Below are positions 54,554 to 64,000 of a DNA stretch of 64,000 bases, piece by piece. This stretch comes from an uncultured beta proteobacterium. Its GTDB lineage: Bacteria; Pseudomonadota; Gammaproteobacteria; Burkholderiales; Burkholderiaceae_C. The notes beneath the pieces were generated by a model. That model had not been told where the DNA came from. It saw nothing but the letters and a program-made list of their open reading frames with translations, and made no database searches. Numbering within the stretch: position 1 is the first letter of the stretch; each line of letters opens with the position of its first letter. The position numbers and the translations under genes were made by a program. The DNA lies in the NCBI GenBank assembly GCA_903960915.1, contig CAJCCO010000032.1, positions 1 to 64,000 of the forward strand, written 5' to 3'.

Positions 54554-55375
54554 TCACCACGACAAGTCAGACGGCTTGAGCTTGTGCGTATTGCGTTCTT
54601 CGCGCTGAATTCGCCCGCCGCCCAGGTACAGCACCCGGTCGGCCATGCCGGCAATGGCGGCGTTGTGGGTGATCACCACCGCCGTGGTGCCCAGCTCGCG
54701 GTTAATGCGCTCAATCACATCCAGCACCAACTTGCCGGTTTGGTAATCGAGCGCGCCGGTGGGTTCGTCGCACAACAGCACCTGCGGGCGCTTCACAATG
54801 GCGCGCGCTATGGCCACGCGCTGCTGCTCACCGCCCGAGAGTTGTGACGGAAAGTGGTCCAACCGCTCGCCCAGGCCCACCAGTCCCAGCGCCTCGGTGG
54901 CGGGCATGGGGTGCTGCACGATGTCGGTTACCAGCTGCACGTTTTCCAGCACCGTCAGGCTGGGAATGAGGTTGTAGAACTGGAACACAAACCCCACGTG
55001 GTCGCGCCGGTACTGCGTCAACTGCGCGTCGCTGGCGCTGCTGAGCTCATGGTCCTCAAAGCGGGCGCTGCCCCCGCTGGGCCGGTCCAGCCCGCCCAAA
55101 ATATTCAAGAGTGTCGATTTGCCGCTTCCGGATGGCCCCAGCAGCACAATGAACTCGCCGCTGTAAATCGTCAAGTCCACGTCCATCAAAGCCTGCACGC
55201 GCACCTGCCCCATTTGGTAGACCTTGCTTAAATGCTGCGCCGTGAAGACTGCTTGGGGGGCCGCAGGCGCCAAAGCTGTGATGGCCGCGGTAGACGAGGG
55301 GGGGGGAATTGAGGCAGGCAAGTGTTGAACCTTAAGCCACTGGCGCGTAGGTGCTTCACTATCGCTATAAATCAC
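54554..55375 (-). CDS. ABC exporter ATP-binding protein, LolD/MacB-like
   Basis: A 273-residue ATPase. Walker [16 protein letters not shown]-loop region in [18 protein letters not shown], signature [14 protein letters not shown], Walker [13 protein letters not shown] and the switch His in AVVITHN are all complete. This family works with FtsX-type permeases in extruding lipoproteins, peptides or drugs. Residues 1-45 are an unusual Pro/Ala-rich extension, so translation may really begin further in. First gene of the leftward exporter operon. Confidence 0.9.
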   Translation of the reverse strand: MIYSDSEAPTRQWLKVQHLPASIPPPSSTAAITALAPAAPQAVFTAQHLSKVYQMGQVRVQALMDVDLTIYSGEFIVLLGPSGSGKSTLLNILGGLDRPSGGSARFEDHELSSASDAQLTQYRRDHVGFVFQFYNLIPSLTVLENVQLVTDIVQHPMPATEALGLVGLGERLDHFPSQLSGGEQQRVAIARAIVKRPQVLLCDEPTGALDYQTGKLVLDVIERINRELGTTAVVITHNAAIAGMADRVLYLGGGRIQREERNTHKLKPSDLSW

Positions 55376-55385
55376 AAGGCCAGGG

Positions 55386-55399
55386 TTGAACTACATCAA
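55386..55399. promoter_or_regulatory. FNR-like box between the ABC exporter and dusA
   Basis: TTGAACTACATCAA matches TTGAT-N4-ATCAA except at one base. It lies 11 bases ahead of the ATPase start and 41-54 bases ahead of the dusA start. Its geometry does not fit class II activation of dusA well; repression of the exporter is possible. Could be chance. Confidence 0.45.
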
Positions 55400-55439
55400 C
55401 AAAGGTGAGGTGTTCGCCCTGGCAGAGATAATCCGGGTC

Positions 55440-56465
55440 ATGTCAAGCCCCTCAATCGTCCCACCTGTCCCATCGGATCGCTGGAAGTTGTCCGTAGCCC
55501 CCATGATGGATTGGACCGACCGCCATTGTCGCTACCTGCACCGGCTGCTCTCGCAACACGCTTTGCTTTACACCGAGATGGTCACCACGGGCGCTTTGTT
55601 GCATGGTGACGTGCCGCGTCATTTGCGCTTTAACGCCGAAGAACACCCGCTGGCCTTGCAACTTGGCGGCAGTGAGCCGGCTGACCTGGCACATTGCGCC
55701 CAGCTGGGTGAGCAGTGGGGCTATGACGAGATCAACCTCAACTGCGGTTGCCCCAGCGAGCGGGTGCAGCGTGGTGCTTTTGGCGCCTGCCTGATGAACG
55801 AGGCCGCGCTGGTGGCCGATTGCGTCAAAGCCATGGTTGACAAGGTGGCGCTGCCGGTGACTGTCAAACACCGCATTGGTCTGGACAAAGATGAAAGCTA
55901 CGACCTGGTGCGTGACTTTGTGGGCACCGTGGCCAGTGCCGGCTGCAATACCTTCATCGTGCATGCGCGCAACGCCTGGCTGAAGGGCCTGAGCCCGAAA
56001 GAAAACCGCGAAGTGCCGCCCCTGCGCTATGACGTGGTGCACCGGCTCAAACATGACTTTCCCCACTTGACCATCGTCATCAACGGCGGCATCACCACCA
56101 CCGCCCAGCTGCAGGCCGAGTTGCAGCAGGTGGACGGCGTGATGGTGGGGCGCGAGGCTTACCACAACCCCTGGTGGCTCAGCGAGTGGGATGCGCTGTA
56201 CCCGCAGCTGCCGCAGCGCTCAGCTGCCCTGAGCCGTGAGGGGGTAGAGCAGCAGATGGTGGCCTACATGGAGCGCGAGGCCGCCCAGCACGGCACGCCT
56301 TGGTACGCCATAGCGCGCCACATGCTGGGCCTGCGCCATGGCCAACCGGGTGCCCGCAAATGGCGCCAAACCTGGAGCGACCACCGGCTTAAAACCCTGC
56401 CCGCCCGAGAGGTGATGGCGCGTGCGTCAGCATTAACAGTAGGAGCGCCAGTTGACAGCCTCTGA
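55440..56465 (+). CDS. dusA: tRNA-dihydrouridine(20/20a) synthase
   Basis: FMN enzyme reducing U20/U20a in tRNA D-loops, 341 residues. SVAPMMDWTDRHCR at the N-terminus, NLNCGCPSERVQRGAFGACLM with the catalytic Cys, VKHRIGLD, VHARNAWLKGLSPKENREVPPL and the C-terminal helical domain are DusA-specific. Start ATG 55440 (MSSPSIV). GATAAT lies at 55427-55432, so a promoter there would leave almost no leader. The next gene starts inside its last codons. Confidence 0.94.
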   Translation: MSSPSIVPPVPSDRWKLSVAPMMDWTDRHCRYLHRLLSQHALLYTEMVTTGALLHGDVPRHLRFNAEEHPLALQLGGSEPADLAHCAQLGEQWGYDEINLNCGCPSERVQRGAFGACLMNEAALVADCVKAMVDKVALPVTVKHRIGLDKDESYDLVRDFVGTVASAGCNTFIVHARNAWLKGLSPKENREVPPLRYDVVHRLKHDFPHLTIVINGGITTTAQLQAELQQVDGVMVGREAYHNPWWLSEWDALYPQLPQRSAALSREGVEQQMVAYMEREAAQHGTPWYAIARHMLGLRHGQPGARKWRQTWSDHRLKTLPAREVMARASALTVGAPVDSL

Positions 56466-57357
56466 CAAGCAAGAACGCCTGGCCGCCCGGCTGTTGTGGC
56501 TTATTCCGGTGATGTGGTCGGTTAACTACCTGGTGGCGCGCAAGGCGCCGGGCATTGTGGAGCCGCATATGCTGGCGTTGGGGCGCTGGGGGCTGGCCGG
56601 TGGCATTCTGGCTTTTCTGGCCCGCAAGGAACTTTGGCAGGCACGCCAGGCTATTGTCGATGTTTGGCATGAGTACCTGGCGCTGGGCGTCTTGGGCATG
56701 CTGGTGTGTGGCGCCTGGGTTTACTTAGGCGCCAAAACCACGGGCGCCATGAACATTGCTCTTATATATGCCGCCTCGCCGGTGCTGATTGCCGTGGGGG
56801 CTGTGCTGTTTTTGGGTGAGCGCCTGTCCCGCGTGCAGGTGCTGGGCGTGGCCATGGCGTTGGTGGGGGTGCTTACGGTTATTACCCAGGGCCAGTTGTT
56901 GGCCATTGCCCAAGTGAACTGGGTAGCGGGCGACGGCTGGATTGTGCTGGCCATGGTGTCCTGGGCCTTGTACGCGCTGCTGCAAAAAAAATGGCCCACC
57001 CCCTTTAGCGCCACCGCCCGGTTGGCCACCATTTGTGCCGGCGGCGTGGTGGCTATTTTCCCTTTTGCCGTCTGGGAAATTTACCAACCCAGCACACCGC
57101 CGTGGTCGGTGGACGCCACCGCGCTGGTGTTGGCCGCCGCCCTGATTCCCGGGCTGGGTGCTTACTGGCTGTATGGCTGGACGCAAAGAATACTCGGCGC
57201 CAGCCGGGTGGCCGTGACCCTTTATCTCTCGCCGCTGGTGGCCACTTTACTGGCCTGGGGCGTGCTGCATGAGCCGCTGGGCCTGCACCATGCAACCGGG
57301 TTGGCGCTGGTGCTGCCGGGGGTTTATTTGGCCAGCCGCAAGGCGCCAACCCCCTAA
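56452..57357 (+). CDS. EamA/DMT-superfamily transporter
   Basis: A 301-residue drug/metabolite transporter with ten hydrophobic helices and the two EamA repeats (about 11-145 and 160-295). MWSVNYLVARKAPGIVEP in helix 1 and GALNEPLGLHH-like HEPLGLHHATGLALVLPGVYLASR at the end fit the family. Start is TTG 56452 after AGGAG at about 56441-56445; it overlaps dusA by 14 bases. Substrate unknown. Confidence 0.88.
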   Translation: MTASDKQERLAARLLWLIPVMWSVNYLVARKAPGIVEPHMLALGRWGLAGGILAFLARKELWQARQAIVDVWHEYLALGVLGMLVCGAWVYLGAKTTGAMNIALIYAASPVLIAVGAVLFLGERLSRVQVLGVAMALVGVLTVITQGQLLAIAQVNWVAGDGWIVLAMVSWALYALLQKKWPTPFSATARLATICAGGVVAIFPFAVWEIYQPSTPPWSVDATALVLAAALIPGLGAYWLYGWTQRILGASRVAVTLYLSPLVATLLAWGVLHEPLGLHHATGLALVLPGVYLASRKAPTP

Positions 57358-57471
57358 GCGCAAGGGTTCTGCCGCCCAAATGGGGCGAGTTATCATTAAG
57401 TCACTCCAAGAAGGGGCCGATTGTTGGCCCTGAAGTCCTACTTTCAACCGTCTCTCCAGTCCCAGCCCGCC

Positions 57472-60400
57472 GTGCGCCTTAATTCCATCAAGCTTTCCGG
57501 CTTCAAGTCCTTTGCCGAACCCACCAATTTCATGCTGCCTGGGCAATTGGTGGGCGTGGTGGGGCCCAATGGCTGTGGCAAGTCCAACATCATGGACGCC
57601 GTGCGTTGGGTGTTGGGCGAGAGCAAGGCCTCGGAGTTGCGTGGCGAGTCCATGCAAGACGTCATTTTTAATGGCACCACCACCCGTAAACCGTCCAGCC
57701 GCGCCAGCGTGGAGCTGGTGTTTGACAACGCCGACCACCGCGCCGGCGGTCAGTGGGGCCAGTTTGGCGAAATTGCTGTCAAGCGCGTGCTCACCCGCGA
57801 CGGCAACAGCAGCTACTTCATCAACAACCAGCCAGTGCGCCGGCGCGACGTGCAAGACGTGTTTCTGGGCACCGGCCTGGGGCCACGCGCCTACGCCATC
57901 ATTGGCCAGGGCACCATCAGCCGCATCATCGAGTCCAAACCCGAAGAGCTGCGCCTGTTTCTGGAAGAGGCCGCTGGCGTCTCTAAATACAAAGAGCGCC
58001 GCCGCGAGACTGAAAACCGCCTAAGCGACACGCGCGAGAACCTGACCCGGGTAGAAGACATTCTGCGCGAGCTCAATGCCAACCTGGACAAGCTGGAAAA
58101 GCAGGCTGAGGTGGCCAAGAAGTACAACACCCTCAATGCCGATGTCACGCTTAAGCAGCACCAACTCTGGTTTTTAAGGCGCAGTGAGTCTGAGGCCGAC
58201 CAGGCCAAGGTCAATGCCGATGCCCAGGGCGCTGTCAATGCGCTGGAGAGCCGCATGGCTGATTTGCGCGCCATTGAGTCCGAGCTGGAAACCGTGCGCC
58301 AGGCCCATTACGCGGCGGGCGACCAGGTCAACCAGGCGCAGGGCCAGCTGTACGAGGCCAGCACCGAAGTAGGGCGCCTGGAAGCTGAGATTCGCTTTGT
58401 GGTGGAGGGCCGCCAGCGCGTGGAGCAGCGCTTGCTGACGCTGAAAGAACAAATGGCCCAGTGGGCCACGCGCCGCGACGACGCCCAGCAGGAGATTGAA
58501 AACCTGCTGGAGCTGGCCCTGATGGGCGAAGAAAAAACCGAGCTGCTGGCCGCCCAGGTTGAAGACCAAGCCCAGCAGTTGCCTGACCTGGAAGAGGCCC
58601 TGCGCCTGGCGCAAAAAAACGCCAACGAGCAGCGCGCCAGCGTGGCCCAGGTGCAGCAGCAAATTCAGGTGCTGGCCGCTGAGCAGCGCAATATTGAAGA
58701 GCAGTCGCGCCAACTCGGCACCCGCCAAGAGCGCCTGAGCACCGACCGCAACGCGCTGGAAACCCCGGATGAAACCCGCCTGATCAACCTGCAAGCCCAG
58801 CTAGAGCAGGCGCAAGAAGCCGCTAGCGTGAACGATGCGCGCCTGCAAGAACTGCAGGACAGCGTGCCGCAACTCGACGACACCCGGCGCACGCAGCAAC
58901 AGGCCGTCAACACCGAATCAGCCAAGCTGGCCGACTTGTCCGCCCGCTTGGAAGCCCTGAAGGCCTTGCAAGAAAAAGTCAAGACCGATGGCAAGCTGCA
59001 GCCTTGGCTGGCACGCCACGGGCTGGACCATTTGCAAGGCTTGTGGAGCCGTATTCATATTGAGCAGGGCTGGGAAAACGCTCTGGAAGGCGCTTTGCGC
59101 GAGCGCCTGGGCGCGCTGGAGGTGTCGCGTCTGGACCTGGTGCGCGCTTTTGGCAACGACGCGCCGCCGGCCAAGCTGTCGTTTTACAGCCCACCGCTGG
59201 CCGCAGCGCCTGACAAAGAGTCTGTTTTGCCGCGTCTGTCTGACCTGCTGCGTGTGAACGATGCCGGCCAGCGCGCCGTCATGACCGACTGGCTGCAAGG
59301 CTGCCTGACCGCAGCCAGCATTGAAGAAGCATTGGCCCAGCGCGACAAGTTGCAGCCGGGCCAGACTATTTACGTCAAATCCGGCCATGCGGTGAGCCAG
59401 TACAGCGTGAGCTTTTACGCCCAGGACTCCGAGCAGGCCGGTTTGCTGGCCCGTGCGCAGGAAATTGAAAACCTGGAAAAGCAGCTGCGAGCCCAGGTCT
59501 TCATCAATGACGAAACCCTTACCGCCCTGGTGCGCGCTGAGGCCGCTTATGCCGATGCCTCTCAGCGCCTGGGCATGGCACGGCGCGAGGCGGCCGAGAG
59601 CCAGAACCGCGCCCATGAGTTGCAGGTTGAAACCTTGCGTTTGAGCCAGCAGGCCGAGCAGGCCCGCGCCCGCAGTGCCCAGTTAGAAGGTGACCTGGCC
59701 GAGGTGGAGGCCCAGTTGGAAGACCTGCAGGAGCGCCGCGTGACCGCTGAAGGTCGCTTTGAAGAACTCGACATGCAACTGGCCGACACCCAGGAGCGCC
59801 ACGCCCAACTTGACGAGCGCGTGATTGAGGCCGAGCGCAAGCTCACCGAATGCCGTGAGCAACAACGCAGCCTGGAGCGGCAGGCGCAAGAGGCCACCTT
59901 CACCCTGCGCAGCCTGGACGCGCGCAAGGCCGAGCTGTCGCGCGCCATTGACACCGCTACGCAGCAGTCCAGCGCCATTGAGGCCGAGGCCCAGCGGGCC
60001 CACGAAGAGCTGGCCCGCCTGAGCGACGCGGCAGCGCAAGGCGGCTTGCAAAGCGCGCTGGCCGTCAAGCTGGAGCGTGAGCAGCGCTTGAGCGCCCAAC
60101 GCAGTGAATACGACGACCTGACCGCCAAACTGCGCGCCAGCGACGAGCGCCGTTTACAGCTGGAGCGCGAGCTCGACCCGCTGCGCCAGCGCATCACCGA
60201 ATTCCAGTTGAAAGAACAGGCCGCCCGCATTGGCTTTGAGCAGTACACCCAGATGCTGACAGACGCCCAGGCCGATCTGGCGCTGATGGCCCAGTCGATT
60301 ACCGACGGCAACGTGCGCCTCTCTGGTCTGCAAAGCGAGATTGACCGCTTGAACCGCGACATAGCGGCCTTGGGCGCCGTCAACCTGGCCGCCCTGGATG

Positions 60401-60984
60401 AACTGGCTGTTGCCAGCGAGCGCAAGAACTTTCTCGATGCCCAGTCGGCTGACTTGAACGAGGCCATGAGCACGCTGGAAGACGCCATCAAGAAAATTGA
60501 CGGCGAAACCCGCGAGCTGCTCTCTGGCACCTTCAACATCGTCAACGAGCACTTTGGCAAGATGTTCCCCGAGCTGTTTGGCGGTGGCAATGCGCGCTTG
60601 GTCATCACCGGTGAAGAAATTTTGGACTCCGGCGTGCAGGTGATTGCCCAGCCGCCGGGCAAGAAAAACCAGACCATTCACCTGCTGTCGGGCGGTGAAA
60701 AAGCCTTGACCGCGATTGCCCTGGTGTTTGCGATTTTTCAACTCAATCCGGCGCCGTTTTGCTTGCTCGACGAGGTGGACGCGCCGCTGGACGACGCCAA
60801 CACCGAGCGCTATGCCAAGCTGGTTTCCAGCATGAGCAAAGGCACCCAGTTTCTCTTTATCAGTCACAACAAGATCGCCATGGAAATGGCCGAGCAGTTG
60901 ATTGGCGTCACCATGCAGGAGCAGGGCGTGTCGCGCATTGTGGCGGTGGACATGGACGCTGCCGTGTCGATGATTGCGGCCTGA
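57472..60984 (+). CDS. smc: Chromosome segregation protein SMC
   Basis: Condensin ATPase that compacts and segregates chromosomes, 1170 residues from GTG 57472 (MRLNSIKLSGFKSFAEPT). Walker A GPNGCGKSNIMDAVRWVLGES near the N-terminus, two coiled-coil arms (about 170-500 and 660-1000), a hinge (about 515-650, with SFYSPPLAAAPDKESVLPRL), and the C-terminal signature LLSGGEKALTAIALVFAIF with Walker B FCLLDEVDAPLDDAN. An upstream TTG at 57421 would add 17 residues and has a better ribosome binding site, but the family start is at 57472. zipA follows after five bases. Confidence 0.95.
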   Translation: MRLNSIKLSGFKSFAEPTNFMLPGQLVGVVGPNGCGKSNIMDAVRWVLGESKASELRGESMQDVIFNGTTTRKPSSRASVELVFDNADHRAGGQWGQFGEIAVKRVLTRDGNSSYFINNQPVRRRDVQDVFLGTGLGPRAYAIIGQGTISRIIESKPEELRLFLEEAAGVSKYKERRRETENRLSDTRENLTRVEDILRELNANLDKLEKQAEVAKKYNTLNADVTLKQHQLWFLRRSESEADQAKVNADAQGAVNALESRMADLRAIESELETVRQAHYAAGDQVNQAQGQLYEASTEVGRLEAEIRFVVEGRQRVEQRLLTLKEQMAQWATRRDDAQQEIENLLELALMGEEKTELLAAQVEDQAQQLPDLEEALRLAQKNANEQRASVAQVQQQIQVLAAEQRNIEEQSRQLGTRQERLSTDRNALETPDETRLINLQAQLEQAQEAASVNDARLQELQDSVPQLDDTRRTQQQAVNTESAKLADLSARLEALKALQEKVKTDGKLQPWLARHGLDHLQGLWSRIHIEQGWENALEGALRERLGALEVSRLDLVRAFGNDAPPAKLSFYSPPLAAAPDKESVLPRLSDLLRVNDAGQRAVMTDWLQGCLTAASIEEALAQRDKLQPGQTIYVKSGHAVSQYSVSFYAQDSEQAGLLARAQEIENLEKQLRAQVFINDETLTALVRAEAAYADASQRLGMARREAAESQNRAHELQVETLRLSQQAEQARARSAQLEGDLAEVEAQLEDLQERRVTAEGRFEELDMQLADTQERHAQLDERVIEAERKLTECREQQRSLERQAQEATFTLRSLDARKAELSRAIDTATQQSSAIEAEAQRAHEELARLSDAAAQGGLQSALAVKLEREQRLSAQRSEYDDLTAKLRASDERRLQLERELDPLRQRITEFQLKEQAARIGFEQYTQMLTDAQADLALMAQSITDGNVRLSGLQSEIDRLNRDIAALGAVNLAALDELAVASERKNFLDAQSADLNEAMSTLEDAIKKIDGETRELLSGTFNIVNEHFGKMFPELFGGGNARLVITGEEILDSGVQVIAQPPGKKNQTIHLLSGGEKALTAIALVFAIFQLNPAPFCLLDEVDAPLDDANTERYAKLVSSMSKGTQFLFISHNKIAMEMAEQLIGVTMQEQGVSRIVAVDMDAAVSMIAA

Positions 60985-60989
60985 ATAGT

Positions 60990-62024
60990 ATGAGTAATTT
61001 GCAAATTGGACTGGCTTTGGTGGGGGTGTTGGTGCTGCTGATCATGATGCTGCACGGTGCCTGGTCGTCGCGCAAAAATGCGCCGCGCCAAGCCTCGCCC
61101 GAAGAACCCAGCGCTGACGCAGCGCCCACAGACGGCCAGGAGCCGTCCCTCGATGCCGAGGCTTTTGACATGGCCAATCTGCCCCTGCCCATGCTGGAGA
61201 AGCGCCCCGCCATGGACAGCCTGATTGACGTGATTGCCCCCATCGTGCTGGACGGCCCGGTCTCTGGCGACGCCGCGCTGGCCGCTATGCCCAGCACCCG
61301 GCGCGCAGGCAGCAAGCTGTTCTCTCTTGAAGGCTATAACGAAGCGGATCAGGCCTGGGAAACCCCCTTGCCCGGCCACCGCTACAGCGCGTTCCAGGCC
61401 GGCGTGCAACTGGCCAATCGCTTAGGCGCGCTCAATGAAATCGAGTATTCAGAATATGTCATGAAGACCCACGCGTTTTGCGACGCGGTCAACGGCACGC
61501 CAGACTTTCCCGAGATGCTTGAAGAGGTGGCCCGCGCCCGCGAGCTGGACCAGTTTGCCAGCGACCACGACGCCCAACTCGGCTTTGTGCTGCGCGCGCG
61601 CGATGTGGCCTGGAGCCCCGGTTACGTGCAGCAAAATGCGGCGCGGCTGGGGTTTGTGGCCGGTGCCATTCCCGGGCGCATGGTGGTGCCCGCCAGCCAG
61701 CCCGGCTTGCCCCCGGTGCTGGTGTTGAGCTTTGACACCCAGGCGGCGATGGCCGAAGACCCGGCCCAGTCGGCCATTCACGAGGTGGCCATCAGCCTGG
61801 ATGTGCCGCAGATTGACCGCCACGACCAACCCTTTGCGCGCATGCGTGAAGTGGCGCAGATTCTGGCCACCCAGATGGACGGCGTGGTGACCGACGACAA
61901 CGGCGTGTTGCTACCCGTGGATGCGCTCGATGTCATTGCCACTGAGATTGAGCACCTTTACGACACCCTGGACCAGCGCGATTTGTCGGCGGGCTCGGCG
62001 CTGGCACGTCGCTTGTTCTCCTAA
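60990..62024 (+). CDS. zipA: ZipA-like cell division protein
   Basis: A 344-residue protein with an N-terminal membrane helix (LQIGLALVGVLVLLIMMLHGAW), a charged Pro/Ala/Glu-rich linker and a C-terminal domain (about 200-344) that resembles the FtsZ-binding fold of ZipA (DVPQIDRHDQPFARMREVAQILATQMDGVVTDDNG). ZipA tethers FtsZ to the membrane at the division site. Position between smc and ligA is also where ZipA is found in relatives; E. coli zipA also neighbours ligA. Confidence 0.85.
   Translation: MSNLQIGLALVGVLVLLIMMLHGAWSSRKNAPRQASPEEPSADAAPTDGQEPSLDAEAFDMANLPLPMLEKRPAMDSLIDVIAPIVLDGPVSGDAALAAMPSTRRAGSKLFSLEGYNEADQAWETPLPGHRYSAFQAGVQLANRLGALNEIEYSEYVMKTHAFCDAVNGTPDFPEMLEEVARARELDQFASDHDAQLGFVLRARDVAWSPGYVQQNAARLGFVAGAIPGRMVVPASQPGLPPVLVLSFDTQAAMAEDPAQSAIHEVAISLDVPQIDRHDQPFARMREVAQILATQMDGVVTDDNGVLLPVDALDVIATEIEHLYDTLDQRDLSAGSALARRLFS

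Positions 62025-64000
<1,976 letters not shown>

Noticed and set aside
60759-60989. Upstream extension of zipA into the end of smc
   Set aside because: It overlaps the conserved SMC Walker B region in another frame; ATG 60990 starts the membrane helix typical of ZipA.

Overview
The window reads as chromosomal DNA of a betaproteobacterium of the order Burkholderiales, most likely family Comamonadaceae and Rhodoferax-like. This rests on gene order (pgeF, small membrane protein, phaC-phaA-phaB; ccoI-S-N-O-Q-P-G-H next to fnr and hemN; smc-zipA-ligA), a Bug-type solute receptor, a high-GC coding style and frequent GTG/TTG starts. It is nearly all core genome. No CRISPR array, intact prophage or insertion sequence was seen.

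Layout. 1-5.0 kb: translation genes rplT, pheS, pheT, then ihfA, a MerR-type regulator and tRNA-Pro(GGG). 5.0-7.0 kb: the only clearly accessory stretch, between the tRNA and dinG, with a MazE/MazF-like toxin-antitoxin pair, the C-terminal remnant of a tyrosine integrase and an unrecognised AT-richer ORF. 7-11.7 kb: dinG, a small Gly-Phe-rich membrane protein, a DnaQ-exonuclease/GIY-YIG nuclease fusion and a Nudix hydrolase. 11.7-15.7 kb: fumarylacetoacetate-hydrolase-family enzyme, ABM-domain protein, pirin, maiA, pgeF and a small membrane protein. 15.8-19.6 kb: the polyhydroxybutyrate operon phaCAB, closed by a strong terminator. 19.7-28.1 kb: a PfkB-family kinase, then a leftward block with dapC, dapD, dapE, prmB, an ABC-F ATPase and a sugar-nucleotide epimerase. 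28.2-35.9 kb: class I fumarase, YqhA-like protein, acs, a small cytochrome c, ilvD and lgt. 36-39.4 kb: a Bug receptor, a crotonase-fold protein and malonyl-CoA synthetase MatB, probably a malonate-use operon.

39.5-50.9 kb is the best-defined system: universal stress protein, ccoI, ccoS, ccoN, ccoO, ccoQ, ccoP, ccoG, ccoH, a small conserved membrane protein, an FNR-type oxygen sensor, hemN and a TauE/SafE-like membrane protein. Three intergenic regions of this block carry near-consensus FNR boxes (TTGAY-N4-RTCAA), and the boxes at usp, ccoN and hemN lie at distances suiting class II activation. The cluster therefore appears to encode both the microaerobic terminal oxidase regulon and its regulator.

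50.9-64 kb: a leftward three-gene ABC exporter (ATPase, FtsX-type permease, HlyD-type adaptor), then rightward dusA, an EamA transporter, smc, zipA and ligA, which runs off the window end.

The most unusual details are small-scale. A chain of overlapping three-codon ORFs made from an 8-bp repeat leads into the ABC permease start. A 21-bp tandem repeat and a C10 tract are read in frame inside ligA. Short tandem arrays lie upstream of fumarase, between ccoP and ccoG, and in front of the small cco-cluster ORF. The matB-linked crotonase lacks one of the two usual hydratase glutamates.
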